Position numbers and translations under genes: made by a program. Below, piece by piece: positions 10,680-22,072 of a DNA stretch of 64,000 nucleotides. Position 1 is the stretch's first letter. Every line of letters begins with the position of its first letter. The notes beneath the pieces were generated by a model, which saw only the letters and a list, made by a program, of their open reading frames with translations, was not told where the DNA came from and did no database searches. This DNA comes from Endothia cerciana (taxonomy: Eukaryota; Ascomycota; Sordariomycetes; Diaporthales; Cryphonectriaceae): positions 62,001 to 126,000 of the forward strand of contig JALRMH010000050.1 in NCBI GenBank assembly GCA_026119935.1. Direction: 5' to 3'.

Positions 10680-12340
10680 TGGAAGACCATATAACTCTGA
10701 TTGCCGTCAACTACAGGATCGATTCTCGGGAAGAAGATATGTTGATGGACAGCGGCGAGGACACCTGTATGCACCACGGCGCCGAATGCCACTGTTTTAG
10801 TCTCCTCGTTGATGGGCTGAGTACTCAGGATTCCCATTGCGCGAACCTCGTCGAGGAACATCGGATTGTTAGCTGTTACCAGAAGTAGAGGTATCTAGCA
10901 GCATTAAGAAATATAATACGACGCTGATGAAATTTATCTCCCTATTCATAAGCGAAGTCGAGAGGAGGAAGAGAGTCCAGAAGAATCAACTATGGATCAA
11001 GATGTCCAAACAACGCTGCATGGGATCGGAAGTGCAAACGAGTGCTTCGGGGAATGCTTACATTGGTGTGTTTAGCGCCAGCTCCAGGGTCGCCCAGATC
11101 AAAGGCTGCTTTTCTGTGCAAGGGAGCCCCGAGGTCGCTAGAAGGGATGTTCATTTCAAACAGTGCCACTCGATAGAATATGTCGCGGACATCGTATATC
11201 ACCTGAGAGATAAGTAGCAAAGCCAAGTCAGTCTTTAAGGGCCAGTGGGAACTTCGAGCACATCCCATGGACCAACTTACATTATACAGAACAATCCCCT
11301 CCCGATGAGTAAAACCAACTTGGAATTTCCATTTCTGCCACTCGATGATTTGCTGCGTCTCTCCCAAAGCTGCCACCTTGAAGCTCACGCCTTCTGGCTG
11401 AATCACGTGCAGTGGTTTGACGTCCTGTCGTGGTGACTCTTGCGCCTCAGGGATATACTCATTTGGGGCGTGGACCTTGTACGGCTTTATTTCATCGTTT
11501 GCAACGACGTTTAGGCCTCCTTCCATGGGAATGCGATCAATGCGGATGACCTTCTTGGAAACAGCATCTATGACAGGGGAGAGCCGAAGAGGAAAGGCGT
11601 AATGGTTAGAGTCGTCCTCGCTAGAGTTTGCCGGATCCCTCGTAAGCATGAAACCTTGATATTGGCGTCTTTGTCGTCGACACCATCAGAGCCTTCACGA
11701 GGAGTTGAATACTGGCATCTGGTTGAATTATTGCAAGTCCGGATGCCGGGGACTCCCTGACAATCGAACCGATGTACCGTACATCCAAGGCTCGATGACC
11801 AATTCGGCCCCATCTGGTAGTTCGAGAAGAGGAACTGCGTCCTTGACTGTTTGGTCTTCCAGCATCAACTTGGCAATCAGCTCCATCTTGGCGGTATCGG
11901 GTGCGCCGTGGAACTCAGAGCCTAGACAATCGTTGCTGACGGCCTTCTTGTGGGTCAAGCTCACTCGAGCATGCTGAAGAAGACCCTGAATGAGTATTAA
12001 TCATTTGGACTTTCCAGGTCTTCAAACCTACCGTCACATTGTGGGCGGTCGAAATTTGAGCAGGTTTGATGCTTCCAAGGTCCGGGGCAGGTTGGATATG
12101 TACGTAAAGACCCGTTTAGAAATATATTAGGACATAAAAGGCATTTCTCTCTACATCAGGCAAAGCTGCATCTTTCCTTTGGGCCTCGAAGAAGTCCAGC
12201 ACATCTTTCTTGTGAGGCACTTCCAAGGCGATGGCTTTAAATGGAGCGTTATCTGAGGGACGGGTTATTGCCTGACAAGCTCAGTAGCTGTCTGAATTTC
12301 TGACTTGATCAAACGAACCATCGAATTGGTCGTGGCGGGG
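10680..12340 (-). pseudogene. Copper amine oxidase relic lacking the active-site segment
   Basis: Reading right to left, pieces align with fungal primary amine oxidases, which oxidise primary amines using copper and topaquinone. The N-terminal part (about 12325-12160) contains FKAIALEVPHKKDVLDFFEA. A middle part (about 11960-11770) contains KMELIAKLMLEDQTVKDA and LELPDGAELVIEPW. Next comes 11649-11060, with YAFPLRLSPVIDAVSKKVIR, PNEYIPEAQ, IQPEGVSFKV and HRKAAFDLGDPGAG. The last part (10861-10700) contains MGILSTQPINEE and the copper-ligand motif HQHIF. The roughly 140 residues normally between DLGDPGAG and GILSTQP are absent; they hold the catalytic Asp and the Asn-Tyr-Asp/Glu topaquinone site. 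Only about 130 bp separate the two pieces. The middle parts are also in different frames. Certainly non-functional as an oxidase. Confidence 0.85.
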
Positions 12341-12569
12341 CTCATGGTGTGGGAGCTCATGGTGTGGGCTTGGTGTATAGGAGCTTGCAGCCAAGATAAG
12401 GCAGACCTCAAACCCTTGCCGCGAAATCCTGGTCGGAGGCCTGCCAGCATCGAAATAAATCCCTTGCACAAGGTCTCTTGAGCAGGCGGACACCGTTGCA
12501 CGCTGAGGCAGGAAATGGCTTAGCCACCACCGCGGCCACAACCAAGGGCAGCCCTTAAGCACAGGGCTA

Positions 12570-13080
12570 CATTGTAATAATTAGCCTAACGATTCCGCAG
12601 GCTCTGTTACTGCAGTACCGTTGCTCGCTAGTCAAACCAAAACACAAATCTGCATGGAGCGCAAGACAGCCTCAAGGTTGGTTTCCGTAAGCAGGTAACG
12701 TAGCTACGTGGATCAGCCAAGGCTAAGCCACACACCAACAACAGATTGATAGCTCTTTCTGGCTTTATATAGAATCCCAACGTGCAGGCATGTAGTGACA
12801 CGGAATGGCACCGCTGTGTTTTCACCCTTGTTGCTCGAATCGCAAAATGATACTTTTGCTAGGCCCGTCTCGGTTGCACGGCACAGCCAGGCCTGCCTAG
12901 CCCATTTTCGTACGGGCGCTTGATGTGGAGTAATGAATGCCCTCTCTAGGAGAGGCTGACAGCTATCTTCACCATAAATCGAAATTTTATATATGCCTTA
13001 CACTTGTTCGGAAGAGGTATATTCCAGAAAATAAAATGCTATATTGTTGCTGTCTAACTTCTAAGGTGTGGCTGAAGGTT
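12570..13080. other. No gene seen
   Basis: Intergenic stretch upstream of the amine oxidase relic. It holds only short frames, and I found no RNA gene or repeat. Confidence 0.45.
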
Positions 13081-13086
13081 GCCTTC

Positions 13087-13682
13087 TTATAGAAGGATGG
13101 GAGTCGCATGATGACATCTGACGGGCCCTGCCACCACCCCAACCACGAATTCCAATGCAGGAAATAGCTCTGTGCACCGCTGTTGATTATAGATCAGCGC
13201 GACGATGAGTGGACTATTATCGAGGTAGTTCTGATGGTCGATGCCCAGCCTACAACGGTTGCGTATGTCTCCGAAGTTGGGCTCTGGATCGACGCCGTGG
13301 AGGAGCAGAACGAGCAAGTCGTGACTCTGCGTATCACTAGAACCAGCTAGGACATGGAGTATATCATCGCCAAGTCGATCGCACACCAAGGGATCGGCAC
13401 CACTCCGAAGTAGAGCAGTAACAAAGTCCTCTTTTGGCTCCTTCAAACAATCGGGTGACGTGCGTAGAATGAAGTGGAATATAGCATCCCGATTGCCCTT
13501 GGAAAAAGGAGTATTGATACTGATACTGGGTGCAAAAGGAAAGGCTGTAAAGAACTCAATCCCTTGTAAATAATAGCCATATACTAGCCAGAGGTCGTCC
13601 TTCTGGACTACGGCGCCATTGCTGACCAGTCGTCTAGTGTGGTAAACGTTTCCAGAGGTGATGGCATGCTCAAGAGATTTAA
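13087..13682 (-). pseudogene. Ankyrin-repeat-like gene fragment
   Basis: A minus-strand frame stays open from about 13682 to the stop at 13087, but it has no ATG at its start and meets a stop just upstream. It has helical ankyrin-type pieces: SLEHAITSGNVYHTRRLVSNGA, then FVTALLRSGADPLVCDRLGDD, then LLVLLLHGVDPEPNF and DNSPLIVALIYNQ. The GADPL and GVDPE spacing is typical of degenerate ankyrin repeats in fungal NACHT or HET proteins. It probably represents the C-terminal part of such a gene. No partner N-terminal domain was found next to it. Confidence 0.5.
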
Positions 13683-14099
13683 AGCAGATTTAAGCCGAAT
13701 GCCCAGCCAGGTGACCGAGCGAGACCAGAGACTTTGCCGAAAACCTAACGTGCACAGCAACCGATTGGAAGAATCTCACGGTTTTGGCACGTCAGAAGGC
13801 TTTACTCAAAAGAAAAGGCGGAATGGCGTCAGAAAAAGATGGCGATGGCCCTCACCGCAACACGAGAAATAGCAGCAAGGACTACTATACAGAGAGCAAA
13901 GACCATGCCACTTTGGACATCGACGGCTTGATGCTAGCATGGGCACCTGGCAATGTCCTCGACAAGAGCGCAGAAGATCGATATCCTTACTAGACCGACG
14001 CCTTCGTTAGACAGAATGGACAAAAAAGAAACAGGCTCTTGTTGCCCGAGCGAGAGACGAAACGCTCTGTGCCGATTATATCTATTCCGAAACACTTCG

Positions 14100-14515
14100 T
14101 ACTAGAGGAGGCAGGGCACCGTTCGTTACTCTATTAAGGCCTCTGAGGTGTATCACCACTCGCTGCGCTTTGGCGCCTAGGTTCCCACATGAACTCGGAA
14201 GGACAGCTTGGTGTCCATCATGATCCCCAGCTATCTAACGGGGGCGTGTGCCAAAGAGATTTCCGAGCCGTTTGCCTTGACCTTGAACTTCTCGGCCCTT
14301 CTCTTGTGGGGGAAGTGGAGTAGCTCGCTCTTGTCTGGGATGAATGGCATAGAGTCCGCCCCCCCCCCCCCCAAAAAAGCCTGTGCGTCCGCCAGGTCTT
14401 TGGGGAGCGCTCTGCTGGCCGATGCTGTCAAGTTGCGGATCCGTAGAAAGGCAACGTCGTTCGCGTGGCAGAATAGAAGCTCGGACTCATCCTTTTTTTA
14501 AGGAGCAGAGAGCCT
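14100..14515 (-). mobile_element. LINE (Tad-like) reverse transcriptase relic
   Basis: The minus strand reads FCHANDVAFLRIRN, a decayed form of the reverse transcriptase FxYADDVAxL catalytic box: Tyr has become His, and the first Asp has become Asn by a G-to-A change. It is followed at the normal distance by DKSELLHFPHKRR, then a stop, then LGIMMDTKLSFRVHV, which matches the conserved LG-x-x-x-D-x-K-L-x-F region. In a shifted frame comes LNRVTNGALPPLVRS. These are the last third of a non-LTR reverse transcriptase. A C run at 14360-14373 and several stops break it. No ends or target-site duplication were seen. Confidence 0.65.
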
Positions 14516-14519
14516 TGCG

Positions 14520-15225
14520 AGACTCTGCACTCTAATTCCGAGACGTTAGAGGTAGCGCCGTCCAGCCGGACTCGAACCCTCCGTTTTAACACCAAACAGT
14601 ACACCCAGCGAACTAGTCCATATAGTCATAATGTATTGCTGTATTTGTCATGAACCGTATTCTAACCATCTAAAAACGACACCAGGTGTGTAATAAATAT
14701 CTGAAGTGGGTGTCTGAAACCGGCCGCAGTAAAACGTGCGTTAAAACGGTAATTAATTGTTCTGTCTCGACCGCTATCCACGATATTAAAATGAATAAGC
14801 AAGCGGACTGTTCACTACAAGCATTGCGATAAGGGCGCTGTAACAGGTAGTATCTGCTACTATTTTCAGTAGGGTTGATGTCGCAATATTAGAACTTCTT
14901 CGCGGACCAAAGCCACTGGCAGTATACGAGAGCCAGATCCGGTACCGCGAGTACAATTTTCACGACACGGCCCATCTATCATCTCTTTTGCAAATGTTGG
15001 AGCTATTACCTGAGCATCCACTGATCCAAACAAGCAAAATTGTTACCCAAACAGAGCCAATATTCCACTGCTCCTGTTTCATGCGTTTACGCAAAATATG
15101 CATCAAACAGTAAGCGCCAGTGAGATAACAGTCACAACAGCAGCCGCCCCTCGTGAAGGCTCTCCAAATATCGAAACCTGACTTGGCAAAGATTGATTTG
15201 CTTCAAAAAGTACATCTGCCAAGTT
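14520..15225. other. No gene seen
   Basis: Between the LINE relic and the helicase. A tRNA-like patch at about 14565-14640 on the minus strand was examined and not accepted. The rest is AT-rich and contains no open frame of note. Confidence 0.4.
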
Positions 15226-15229
15226 TGAC

Positions 15230-18200
15230 ATGGTGTCTACGGGGAAAAGACACGAAAGTGGTGACGAAGCCTGCTCGACAAGTAAGAGACGAAGGTCGAC
15301 AAAGACACGCAAAGAACCTGCCGTACCGCTGGCAGCCGAAGAGATCCCGTCAAGCACGCCCTGCGAACCGCTTGCAGCGCCATTGGAAGGTCGAAGCTCT
15401 TCTTGCGAGAGCTGTGTTGGTAGGGAGTTTTCCCTACGAAGCAACTCGAAATGAAAACAACAATATTGATCATTTCCTCGCAGGGCCACTAAAGGACGGC
15501 GCGAAGGAAGATATGGCTAGTTCGAGAGGTGAGCGTCCACCGGCAACCCGTCTTTCCAACATAACGAACGCGGCCGCATATCACCTTGCTGTCCAAGATC
15601 CGTAGGATAACTAATGTCAGCTTCTCAGTTGCCGCTGTCGAGACTCCTCCGAGTCTGCCGTACAATGTTTGCTTCGGATTGGTATGAAAACCCCCGCAGG
15701 CCGTTTTTCCCAGACCTTCACTAAGTGTCGAAGCTCTTGATGGAGGCAAGCTCTACGTATAGGGAATGGGACCCCCCTCCAGAGGTCGCTCCTGTGCAAA
15801 TGACTTGTCTCGACAACGCAATAATGCTGCGATACGAAGGAAGCGGGGAAAATGCCGGGCTTCTAGTTTCACAAGCCCTATCGCGACTCATCAGAGAGCA
15901 CTCTATAACTCTAGCCGCATCCTTAGGTGCTCCAAAGGGGCGGCAGTTTGTGTCGATTAAGGTATACCACAACTACGTCCGAGTACGGCCATTACGAGTC
16001 GTTGTCTACGGCTTCCTCTCAAGTAAGGATGCCGTCACAACCATTTTGGACCAAGAAAACCTGTTCCTCCAACGCCCAGAAGACTCCGAGTATGATAGGA
16101 GGGTGAGGTGCCTGAACCCCATGTATTTTACCCGCCCCGGAGAGGAGATGCCGAGGATGTTAAATCGGTCGGCTGCCGCCTCGCTAAGACAGACGTCTGC
16201 GGCTTTTGATGAAGAAGAGCTCGGAGAAGCCGAAAGGAGTCGGGTGCTGAGGATATTTGACGAGGCAAGCGGGCCGGATTTAAGCCTTGGTTTGGAGGTG
16301 AAGCAGAGTTCGAAGATTATCTCGACACTTAAAGAGTTTGTGCAGGAGTTCCTATTCTTGGTAATTCAGGCACCAACTCAGTGCACTTGCTATGATGATT
16401 GAAAGGGAGCAAGGTGCACTAGGCAGCAACCCAAAGTACCCTTCACTTTGGGAGCCGTCTATTGAAGAGGGGAACCAGGTGTAAGCACATACACTAAACC
16501 CCCACTGTATTTTATCTCAAAACCGGGGCCAGGCGGCCCGTATACCCCTTACTAATCTTATTTACCTACTTAATTCTGATGAGTTTCTAGGTATCGACAC
16601 GTTGTTACCAAGTCCCTTCAGAGCGTGCCTCTACCGAGCTTACGTGGAGGCATATTGGGTGATGTACCTCTAATGGACTCCTGTCTTGGATTGCATGAGT
16701 TCGTCTGACGTGGTCTCTAGGAGATGGGCTTAGGAAAGACACTGTCTACCCTGGCCCCCATTTGCCACCATCTCGACAGAATATCCGACGTCGCTATGCC
16801 TCAGACATCCCGAATGTCTAGAGCAACTTTGATAGTCACACCAAAATCAAGTACGGTCATGAATACTACGTCTTTGAGATGTGCGAGTCTGGCATGTGGC
16901 ATACCCGCTAACTTGACCGGCCTTACAGCCATCTATGGATGGCAGCAACAGATTAATAGGTATGAGCTCTCCTCTGTTTCTCCTGTCGAAACACCTTGGC
17001 CTGACATGCGAAGACATATTCGACCGGGAGAAATACATTCGTTGGTGTACCATGGCCGCAATCGGCAATAATCGGCCGCCGAACTGCACAACAATGACAT
17101 AGTCCTTACTACGTATGACACGCTTCGATCAGATTGGGCGACATACGGCCCTCTGTATACTTTTTCTTGGGCGAGAATTGTCCTAGATGAAGGTTAGTGT
17201 CCATAACTCAAGGTTTCCATCGCAGCATGTCCTTTGACCACGGAAGAACTTACCTGGCTTGTCATTCCTATAGCTCACAAAATCCGCAACCGCTCATCCA
17301 AGATCTTCCACGCAACCTGCGAAGTCCCCGCTCACTACCGGTGGTGTCTGACGGGCACGCCGATCCAGAACTCGCTGGACGACTTCGGCTCCCTTCTAGC
17401 CTTCATCGGAATCCCACCGTTTGTGACGCGCGATCAGTTTAGGTTCTGGATTTCGTCACCGATCCTCTCCGATCGCGAGCACTCTCTGCATACACTGCGG
17501 AAGCCCGTATGCGCAACCTGTTTACGCCGTACCAAAGCACACCCTTACTTGGCATCGACACTGAAACTGCCTCGCAAGACGGAGCGCGTCGAGATTGTTG
17601 AATTGTTTCCTGACGAGAGGGAGATGTACGAATTCTTCAAGAGAAGATCGTATCTACTTGCTAGCAAAGACCCAGATTCGGATTCGAAGACCAGATCCGC
17701 GGCAACGAAGAAACGACAGAAACTTGACGCCAAAGAATCCATCTCTGGGAAGCTGCGCCGCAAGAGCATGGGAAACATCATCATTTTAATATCTGTGCTA
17801 CGCATGATCTGTGATCACGGCCAGGCGCTGCTGCCTCGAGTGGCTTTGGAAGCATGGCAGAATCACGATGAAAGCAGAGTCAGCTGGACTCTGCTCCGCA
17901 CAGCGTCCGAACAGAAGCGGAGCTGTTGTGTTTGTGGCTATAAAAGCTATGGCGAGGATGACGAGATGCAGGAGGCCGACATGACTGAGTTGTCGTGCAA
18001 GAAACACGTTGCATGTGAAACGTGCTTGAACCCGACTGAGGGTGCAGCGCTGGCGTGCCCGGAGTGTTCGACACCCGGAATAACCTCGTTCGTACCAGAC
18101 ATGCGGGGTGGCATCGGCTCGCCCAAGGCCCCCTCGTCCAAGGTCTCGGCATTGCTGCGCAACATCGTCGCGATACATGAGAGCAAGGATCCTGAGGATG

Positions 18201-19045
18201 AAACCCAGTCACCCACCAAGAGGTAGTTTTCAATTTCCCAGAGACTCGCTTCGATAAGGCCCTTATGCGTATCAACCCATTTCGCTGATGGATTATAGCG
18301 TCATCTTCTCCTACTGGACTGGCATGCTCGACATGATATCTTATGCCTTAGACCCACATATCTCCTCCCTGAACCTCTCCACCGTACGAATTGACGGCCG
18401 CTCCACATTACAGCAGCGTCGCGATGCCCTGGATCGATTCAACGGCGACAAAAGCTGTGTAATTATATTGGCTACTATCGGGGCTGTGGGTGAAGGGTAC
18501 GTTATTTCTTGGCACACCAGTGCATTGTGCACTCTTTTCGTTCTTGTCTCGCCCTCCCATGCCGGCCCTCAGCTGCTGAGCCGCAAGGAAACAGAGAGAC
18601 TGTAAGAAATATCACTAACCTATATCCTGACCAAAATAGCATCGATTTGAGCGTCGCATCCGATGTCCACATCACTGAGACGCACTGGAATCCCATGGCT
18701 GAGGCCCAAGCGGTGGATCGCGTACATCGAATTGGGCAGACTAGGGAGGTGAAAGTCACAAGGTATTGTGTGAGAGACAGCATTGAGGAAGTGAGTCGGC
18801 TCCTTTTGTTTCCCCTTCTCATTAATACCCTCCTACTATATATACAGAGTTCTTGGTAGTGACTACCTCATGGTTGATGTTCTTTGACGACAAATATTCT
18901 AACTACCTGGTTCTCAGTATGTCCAATGGATTCAAAACGACAAATTAAGGCTGATTAGCGAGTCTCTCTCGTCCTCGGAACAGAGCAAGGATGAGAAAAC
19001 AAAGGAGGAAGACAGCCTCCTGGAGCAGCGATGGGAGGTGGGTTG
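15230..19045 (+). pseudogene. SNF2/RAD5-like helicase with RING finger, interrupted
   Basis: An ATP-dependent chromatin/DNA-repair translocase of the RAD5/HLTF type. An N-terminal region (ATG 15230, main block 15725-16400) leads to Walker A (GGILGD/EMGLGKTLS, split by an intron ending at 16722). An introns-removed path follows through GWQQQI, TTYDTLRSDW and DEAHKIRN (split by an intron ending near 17270), then WCLTGTPIQNSLDD. A C3HC4 RING finger lies at about 17915-18065. The helicase C-terminal half has GRSTLQQRRDALDRF, HWNPMAEAQAVDRVHRIGQT and WIQNDKLRLI. Most introns still have good sites. An in-frame TAA at 17069-17071, between GRNRQ and SAAELHNND, truncates it, and the 3' end runs into an unrelated NACHT gene. 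Start and first exons are uncertain. Probably inactive. Confidence 0.75.
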
Positions 19046-21663
19046 TAGAGGCCCAAGCTATTCAGTCTGCTCTGGTTGAGTCTGACGAGCGAGACCTAGT
19101 CGGCAGCACGAAAAAGGTCTCGGAACTGTTCAAGACATTGCTGAAAAGTATTGGACCTATGTACATCATACTAGATGGATTAGACGAGATGGAGGTGGTC
19201 GAACGCAGGATACTCTTGCAACAATTAGTTGAATTGGACGACTGTACCGAAACCAAGATCCTTGTCAGCAGCCGGCCTGAGGATGACATTGCCAAGATTC
19301 TCGAGACTAAAGCTGCTAGCATCCTTGTGGACAAAAAGAATCCGGCTAGCATTCAGGCCTATGTTAACCGGAGAATCCAGGACTGGATGGACAACGCAAG
19401 TTTTGTCCAACAAGCCTGGGATCAGATACGATGTCTGTTGGCCCCCCTTGCGGCAAATGCAAACGGTAGCTTGGCTTCCACGTCCCTTAAACCAGTTCTC
19501 CCCCACGCGAATAACGGTATGTGCTGACATCTACGGCATAGGCATGTTTCTCTATGCTCGCATTATCTTGGATAACGCCGAGTTACTCACCAATCTTGAG
19601 GAAATCGAACGAGAACTTAGAGTACCCCCTCAAGACTTGGATGATGCGTAAGTCTGACAACTCAAACCTTGGTCTAGAAGTAAGGCTGACGTTTCAATAT
19701 GTAGGTATCACCGAATATTTGCCCGAATCAACGATTTATCACCGGCTTTGCGACGAAAAGCAAAGATGATCTTCGGCTGGATCGGATGTGCCCCCATTCT
19801 CATGACGCAGCACGAGATGGAGCAAGCTTTGGACATTGCCTCGGACAACAATACAGCTCCTTCAAGCATGGCCAGCGTGAATGTTGTTCGCATATGTGGT
19901 GTAGCTGTTGAAGTTGTGGACGAAATTCCGCGCTTTGTACATTTCACCGTCAGCGAGCAAGTAGGACTCGGGCTCCGGGGCCGCGACTCCGCCGGCCCCA
20001 GCTGCGGCTGCCTCCAATGACTGACAGTAGTAAAGATACGTTCTCGGGCGGCAGGTCACCGACTTCATGGACAAAGCCGAAGCTAACTACAGCCTTGCAA
20101 AGTCCACACTGATGTATCTCTGCTCCGGCATATTCGACGAAAACCTGTCCGACGAGCAGCTTGAAGCGAACATCCTCGCCGGGAGATACCGACTTCACTG
20201 GTTTGCCTTCACCCAATGGATTGCCCTCACTAGATCCTGCGTTAAAGAGTCTCAGGACTTGTCGGCCTATCCGGACCTGCGCGAGCTGCTCTGTCGCCTA
20301 GCGCTGGAGCTGAGAAACTTCCGTTTTGAAGGTAGTGTCAGCCTCAAGGATGCCATCTTCCCGGCACTTCGAGTCGGACTGGCCAGAGATTTGTCCATAT
20401 TGTCTGCGGGGTCTCGCAGTTTCTCCAGGACGATGGTCAGACTGATTGGAACTACACCAACCGTAAGTTCTGTTTTTGAACAGCTACCATTGTCAGATTT
20501 AACTTGAGCCAACCTCACAGGTGACGAGTGGGTTAATAAGGACCCTTCCATCATGTCATCCATGTGGGCTCGCATCTACCAGCGTCTCGGGGCGCTAGTA
20601 TGCGACCAGACTGAGCACCGAAAGCCTACGTGCCACTGCGCGACGGCAGGGATTCGCCACGAGCAAGGCCCGCGACACGCATATCAAACATGAGAACCAC
20701 GCGCGACCTTGGAAGTGCTCCGTGCCGGGCTGTGAGTTCACCGTCATCGGCTTCTCAACCAGCCGGGATGCAGATTCTCATTGGCGGACACGTCACCGGA
20801 TTTCCAAGCCATACCCAGCACAAGTAACCCAGGATGGACTCTCATCTGACGAGCTCCAGGTCCTCTTGTTCGAGTTCACGAAAGCTGGTAACATCGACGG
20901 AATACAGCGGCTTGCCCCTCATATCGCGGCGCACAATAGTGTCATGGCGCTCGATAGCGTCGTGGCGCCCGCGATACTTCTAGCAGCAAGGGGGGGCTCG
21001 CTGCCGATGGTCGAAGTGCTGACCGAGTGGTCCACCTCGTGGCCTGAAGACACTGACTTTTATAGTGCTATTATGAAGGGCGAGAACCCAGATCTCTTGC
21101 TCTGGTTCTTGAACAAGCTGTTGTGCTGGGAATTTGGCGGAGGTCCTAACCACGGTTGGCTGGCCGCCGAGGCCGTCGCTACCAGCTCGCCAGACATGTA
21201 CGCCGTGTGGGAGGACTTTTTCCTGGACCCCGATCGCGGGCTGAAAATCGCCTACCCTTACTACTCCGGGGACCCCAATGCGGTGCTGGACCATCAAGGG
21301 AAGCCACCATGGCCTCTGTCCGTGAGGGAGCACTACGAGTGCTCCGTCCTCTTCTCCAAAGCGGCCTCCGGCGCGGCCAAGAAGAACACCATGTTCGAGG
21401 TTCGCCTCATCCAGACGTGGCACCGGCTGATCAACGACGTCCTCGGGGGTGAGCCTCTGAACAGGCGGTTCCTGGGCTGGGCGCTGTCGAGTCTGGCACG
21501 GTCCTCCCGCCCTTCCGTTACGCTGGCCGCGGAACTGCTGCGCCTTGGGGCGCCCATTGACTCTCCGAGGGGGCCGGGCTCCGGCACCGCCAAGAGTGCC
21601 AGCTCGAACGGTCCTCAGCAGCAGCAGGAAGAAGAGCCGCCACAATTCTTCGCTGATATGTGA
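19041..21663 (+). pseudogene. NACHT/STAND protein with C2H2 finger, N-terminus missing
   Basis: An NLR-like gene of the fungal incompatibility class. The visible part starts within the NACHT domain: Walker B YIILDGLDEM at 19162-19191, then RRILLQQLVEL, ILVSSRPEDDI and YVNRRIQDWM. The Walker A P-loop and any N-terminal effector domain are absent. Downstream, ELRVPPQDLDDAYHRIFAR (across an intron ending at 19705), GWIGCAPILM and ANYSLAKSTLMYLCSGIF match the winged-helix/arm region of NACHT proteins. A C2H2 finger (WKCSVPGC with a HWRTRH end) and an ankyrin-like tail lead to a natural stop at 21663. At least one frame change lies between about 20600 and 20650. The 5' end abuts the helicase's last exon, so the first part was lost by rearrangement or the two were fused. 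Confidence 0.7.
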
Positions 21664-21664
21664 C

Positions 21665-22060
21665 CCACTGGGCGACGCTGGTACCGCCAGAAGCGGCAGA
21701 AAGGGATGACGGCACTGCAGTGTTGATGAAGAGGAGCTGTGAAGAGTCGAGAACATCAGTGCAAGTGAGAAGTACTATGGAGTATTAAGGAGAAGCGTTA
21801 AAGGCGCACAGCGCGGCGCGGCACGGCCTTGAGCGGGGCTTGGCCTGATAAAGACCAGAACACGCGCTGTGATTAGGTCAATAAGCCCGACACTGTGCAG
21901 GAATGCGGTAGTGATACCCGCTTCGACCAAAGGGCGGCTGCTGACCTCCGGCCACGGAATGTGATACTAGCCGGAAGAACGAGGAGATTGATTTGCGTTT
22001 GAGGTGAACGCAGAACAAGTCTTCCTGTTGGTCCCCCTCCGGCCTGCAACGACGTTTGAA
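21665..22060. other. Promoter region of the P450
   Basis: About 400 bp between the NACHT relic and the P450. It contains only short shadow frames. A short upstream ATG at 22060, out of frame with the P450 start, could act as a leader ORF. Confidence 0.35.
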
Positions 22061-22072
22061 TGCCGAGTCACC

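Noticed and set aside
14565..14640. Possible tRNA on the minus strand (GGTTCGAGTCC present)
   Set aside because: The T stem has mismatches, and no 7-bp acceptor stem can be formed. It may be a tRNA-derived relic but not a gene.
20980..21756. Minus-strand open frame of 258 codons
   Set aside because: Shadow of the NACHT gene's C-terminal part; the frame is biased and has no domain.
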